DNA of 27,204 nt from JAKZSU01 sp047517485 (GTDB lineage: Bacteria > Pseudomonadota > Alphaproteobacteria > UBA7887). The notes beneath the pieces were generated by a model. It was not told the DNA's origin. It did no database searches and saw nothing but the letters and a program-made list of their open reading frames with translations. A program made the position numbers and the translations under genes. This document shows positions 24,989-27,204 of the stretch, piece by piece. The first letter of the stretch is position 1, and each line of letters starts with the position of its first letter. The DNA is taken from assembly GCA_047517485.1 (NCBI GenBank), contig JAKZSU010000039.1, positions 1 through 27,204 on the forward strand, given 5' to 3'.

Positions 24989-25324
24989 ATGACCAGCCCC
25001 GTACAGCAACGCATCGAATCCGAGATCAGCTCCCACGCCGTGGTGCTGTTCATGAAAGGCACGCCGATCTTCCCCCAATGCGGCTTCTCCGCGATGGTGG
25101 TCCAGGTGCTCAGCCACATGGGCATCAAGTTCAAGAGCGTCGACGTGCTGACCGAACCCGACGTGCGCGAAGGGATCAAGGAATTCAGCAATTGGCCGAC
25201 GATCCCGCAGCTCTACGTCAACAACGAATTCGTCGGCGGCGCCGACATCATCCGCGAGATGTACGAATCCGGCGAGTTGGCCGAAGTATTCACCACCAAC
25301 GGCATCGAGGTCGACGCCGCCTGA
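24989..25324 (+). CDS. grxD: Monothiol glutaredoxin, CGFS type
   Basis: The 111-residue protein carries the CGFS active site with C31 in 'FPQCGFSAMVVQVL', K23 in 'FMKGTP', the 'WPTIPQLYVNNEFVGGADI' glutathione-binding part, and 'EMYESGEL' near the C-terminus. Such proteins bind a [2Fe-2S] cluster with glutathione and work with BolA in Fe-S delivery and iron regulation, in the cytoplasm. GGAGAG lies 7 bases before the ATG. It is the last gene of the purine operon and is followed by a strong terminator 25 bases later. Confidence 0.96.
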   Translation: MTSPVQQRIESEISSHAVVLFMKGTPIFPQCGFSAMVVQVLSHMGIKFKSVDVLTEPDVREGIKEFSNWPTIPQLYVNNEFVGGADIIREMYESGELAEVFTTNGIEVDAA

Positions 25325-25349
25325 CGCAAGATACATCACGACAATTTGG

Positions 25350-25377
25350 GCCGCCTCAATTGGCGGCTCTTTTTTTT
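25350..25377 (+). terminator. Rho-independent terminator after grxD
   Basis: A perfect stem GCCGCC/GGCGGC (25350-25355 and 25362-25367), a 6-base loop, and a tail TCT followed by seven T. It should end the purC-grxD transcript and separates it from the FIST gene. Confidence 0.93.
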
Positions 25378-25441
25378 GAGTCCCCACTGCCCAATGCCGG
25401 GCGGTGACATCGACGGCTCCGCCATGCGATGCTGTTGGCTG

Positions 25442-26572
25442 ATGACGATGGGCAGCGACTCGGAGCAATTTGGATTCGGCCACGCCAGCGGCGGCGATTG
25501 GCGCGCCGCGGCGGAGGGCTGCCTTGCGCGGCTCGATCCGCCGTCTGGCGCCAACCTCGGCTTTGTCTATGTCACCGACGCGCTCGCCGGCGACCTCGGC
25601 AAGATCACCGCGCAGCTGGTTGAAGAGACCGGGATCGTCGACTGGGTCGGCACCACCGGGGTCGGTATTTGCGCCACCGGACAGGAGTATTTCGATGTCC
25701 CCGCGGTGGCCGCGATGGCCGGCGGATTCCCCGCCGAATCCTTCGCCCTTTTCGATCGTTTCGGCGACGATCGCGCGGGCTTCCTTGCCGGGCTCAGGCC
25801 GTGGGCGAGGCACGGCGAAGCGCACTTCGCGGTGGTCCACGCCGATCCGCGCGATCAACACATCATGGCGCAGGTACCGGCGCTCGCCGATGCCGCCGGC
25901 TGTTTCCTGGTCGGCGGTCTCGCGTCGTCGCGCGGTGCCTACGCCCACGTCGCCGGCGCGCTCACCGAGGGCGCGCTGTCGGGCGTGATGTTTTCCGACG
26001 CCGTCCCGGTGGCCACCGCGCTGACCCAGGGCTGCTCGCCGATCGGTCCGGTCCACGACGTCACCCAGTGCCAGGACAACATCGCCATCGAGATCGACGG
26101 CCGCGCCGCCGTCGACGTGCTCAAAGAGGAAATAGGCGAAGCGCTGGCGGAGAATTTGGCGCAGATCGGCGGCATCATCTTCGTCGCCTTCCCGGTCGCC
26201 GGTTCGGACCGCGCCGACTACATGGTGCGCAATCTGGTCGGTCTCGACGAGGAGCGCGGGGTGCTCGCCATCGGCGCGCCGCTCGAGGACGGCCAGAAAC
26301 TGATGTTCTGCCGGCGTGACGGCGATTCCGCGCGTGCCGATCTCGCGCGCATGCTCACCGATCTCAAGCGCCGCGCGACCACCCCGCCCAGGGGCGCGAT
26401 CTATTTTACTTGCCTTGGTCGCGGGCCGAACATGTTCGGCGCCCAATCGGCCGAACTCGCGGCGATTCAGGACCAGCTCGGCGACGTGCCGCTGGTCGGT
26501 TTCTTCTGCAACGGCGAAATTTCGCACGACCGGGTCTACAGCTACACCGGCGTGCTGTCGCTTTTTCTTTGA
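25442..26572 (+). CDS. FIST-domain protein
   Basis: The protein of about 376 residues has an N-terminal FIST domain (roughly 1-205: 'GFGHASGGDWRAAAEGCLARL', 'LGFVYVTDALAGDL', 'VGTTGVGICATGQEY') and a C-terminal FIST_C domain (roughly 210-376, ending 'VPLVGFFCNGEISHDRVYSYTGVLSLFL'). FIST proteins are thought to be sensory and to bind small ligands such as amino acids; here no kinase or receptor gene is next to it. The start is unsure: ATG at 25442 or 25448 fits the domain start, neither has a strong Shine-Dalgarno, and the longest frame (from 25346) begins inside the terminator. The VOC gene follows after 23 bases. Confidence 0.88.
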   Translation: MTMGSDSEQFGFGHASGGDWRAAAEGCLARLDPPSGANLGFVYVTDALAGDLGKITAQLVEETGIVDWVGTTGVGICATGQEYFDVPAVAAMAGGFPAESFALFDRFGDDRAGFLAGLRPWARHGEAHFAVVHADPRDQHIMAQVPALADAAGCFLVGGLASSRGAYAHVAGALTEGALSGVMFSDAVPVATALTQGCSPIGPVHDVTQCQDNIAIEIDGRAAVDVLKEEIGEALAENLAQIGGIIFVAFPVAGSDRADYMVRNLVGLDEERGVLAIGAPLEDGQKLMFCRRDGDSARADLARMLTDLKRRATTPPRGAIYFTCLGRGPNMFGAQSAELAAIQDQLGDVPLVGFFCNGEISHDRVYSYTGVLSLFL

Positions 26573-26595
26573 ATTTGGAGATAGGAGCGCCCCTC

Positions 26596-27039
26596 ATGAG
26601 CGACGACAAGGCCCGGGCGATCGGCATCAACCACGTCGCGCTCGAAGTCGCCGACATCGATGCGGCGCTCGATTTCTACGGCCAGCTCTTCGCGTTCGAA
26701 CTCCGCGGCCGCGGCGAACGCTCGGCGTTCATCGACCTCGGCGATCAGTTCATCGCGCTGTTCACCGGCGACGACGATGCGGTCGACCAGGGCCGCCACT
26801 TCGGCCTGGTGGTCGATGATCCCGACAAGGTGCGGGCCAAGCTCACCGAGATCGGCGTCGCGGTCTTGGACGGCCCTGGTGTCGACTTCCGCGATCCCTG
26901 GGGCAATTACTGGCAAATGGTGACGTATGAAAAAATCCAGTTTACCAAGACCCCCGGCGTGATGCAGGCGATGGGCATCGAGGACTGGCAAAAGACCGAG
27001 GCGGCCGAGCGCGAGATCGAAAAGCGCGGCTTCGCTTAA
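26596..27039 (+). CDS. VOC-family (glyoxalase-like) protein
   Basis: The 147-residue protein has the paired beta-alpha-beta modules of the vicinal oxygen chelate fold: 'GINHVALEVADIDAALDFYGQLFAFELRG', then 'AFIDLGDQFIALF', 'HFGLVVDDPDKVRAKLTEIGV' and 'VDFRDPWGNYWQMVTYE'. Likely metal ligands are H14 and H78 in the two modules, with Glu ligands possible in the strands. The last 30 residues, rich in Glu/Lys, form an extra helix. The substrate is unknown; the superfamily includes glyoxalases, dioxygenases and resistance proteins. AGGAG 9 bases upstream supports the ATG at 26596. It probably shares a transcript with the FIST gene. Confidence 0.9.
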   Translation: MSDDKARAIGINHVALEVADIDAALDFYGQLFAFELRGRGERSAFIDLGDQFIALFTGDDDAVDQGRHFGLVVDDPDKVRAKLTEIGVAVLDGPGVDFRDPWGNYWQMVTYEKIQFTKTPGVMQAMGIEDWQKTEAAEREIEKRGFA

Positions 27040-27204
27040 CGACTCACTTGCTCAGTTGCACTTATTGAGCTGGTCCCACATTGTTGGACAGCTTGGCAGC
27101 GCAGTTAAGGTGTATTCCGGTTCCTGATCATGCTGCCAAAATCGTGTTTATCACATCCTGCTGCTGTTGTTGAGCCTGTGGGGATGTGGGTAAGCCGTCA
27201 GGCT
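27040..27204. other. Gene-free right edge with differing composition and an inverted repeat
   Basis: These 165 bases look more A+T-rich than the rest and contain no supported ORF. An 8-base perfect inverted repeat, TTGGCAGC (27093-27100) and GCTGCCAA (27132-27139), flanks a 31-base loop, without a poly-T tail. The final part, 'GAGCCTGTGGGGATGTGGG' and beyond, recalls sequence seen near mobile elements, but I cannot confirm that. It may be the border of an insertion that continues to the right. Confidence 0.3.

Noticed and set aside
25346..25441. N-terminal extension of the FIST protein
   Set aside because: The extended start lies inside the intrinsic terminator after grxD and the added residues do not belong to the FIST domain.
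24974..26527. A 517-codon minus-strand frame opposite grxD and the FIST gene
   Set aside because: It overlaps two recognised genes and a clear terminator, and its product shows no family pattern.

Overview
The window looks like a chromosomal segment of an alphaproteobacterium, probably near Rhodospirillales. It is G+C-rich by eye. The supports are a DUF1476 gene (the zeta inhibitor of the alphaproteobacterial F1-ATPase), purine synthesis genes in the order purC-purS-purQ-purL followed directly by bolA and a monothiol glutaredoxin, and an sfsA-map-radC cluster. Species cannot be read from the sequence.

Left edge (1-1970): one end of an integrated element. On the minus strand a P4-type tyrosine integrase, a small unknown protein and a truncated AlpA-like regulator run away from the 3' end of a tRNA-Leu(TAA) gene, the likely attachment site. 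Most of the element lies outside the window to the left. From 1990 the content is chromosomal housekeeping: a CinA/MoaB-fold protein, then divergent sfsA, map and radC.

Envelope and cytoskeleton block (5151-7390): an exported PDZ protein and two bactofilins on the minus strand, with a membrane-anchored pentapeptide-repeat protein reading the other way. Metabolic block (7501-11635): an atypical short-chain dehydrogenase, a bifunctional aldolase/dehydrogenase and purB.

Transport block (11762-16259, minus): ABC ATPase, ABC-2 permease, a GldG-like protein and two DUF4340 proteins, tightly packed or overlapping. The three extracytoplasmic components each carry a histidine cluster. An intrinsic terminator separates this operon from an exported metallo-beta-lactamase-fold hydrolase upstream. 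A DUF924 protein, an unknown exported protein, the zeta subunit and an NRDE/TANGO2 protein follow.

Purine operon (about 19999-25377): a sigma70-like promoter and a terminator-like hairpin precede purC, purS, purQ, a rhomboid protease, purL, bolA and grxD, closed by a strong intrinsic terminator. A FIST-domain protein and a VOC protein follow. The last 165 bases look compositionally different and hold no recognised gene.

The most unusual signal is a roughly 125-135 base structured repeat present twice, at 5168-5300 and 11636-11759. Each copy almost fills the gap between two convergent genes. Its terminal hairpins are kept by paired or wobble-repairing base changes, which suggests a conserved RNA or DNA structure.
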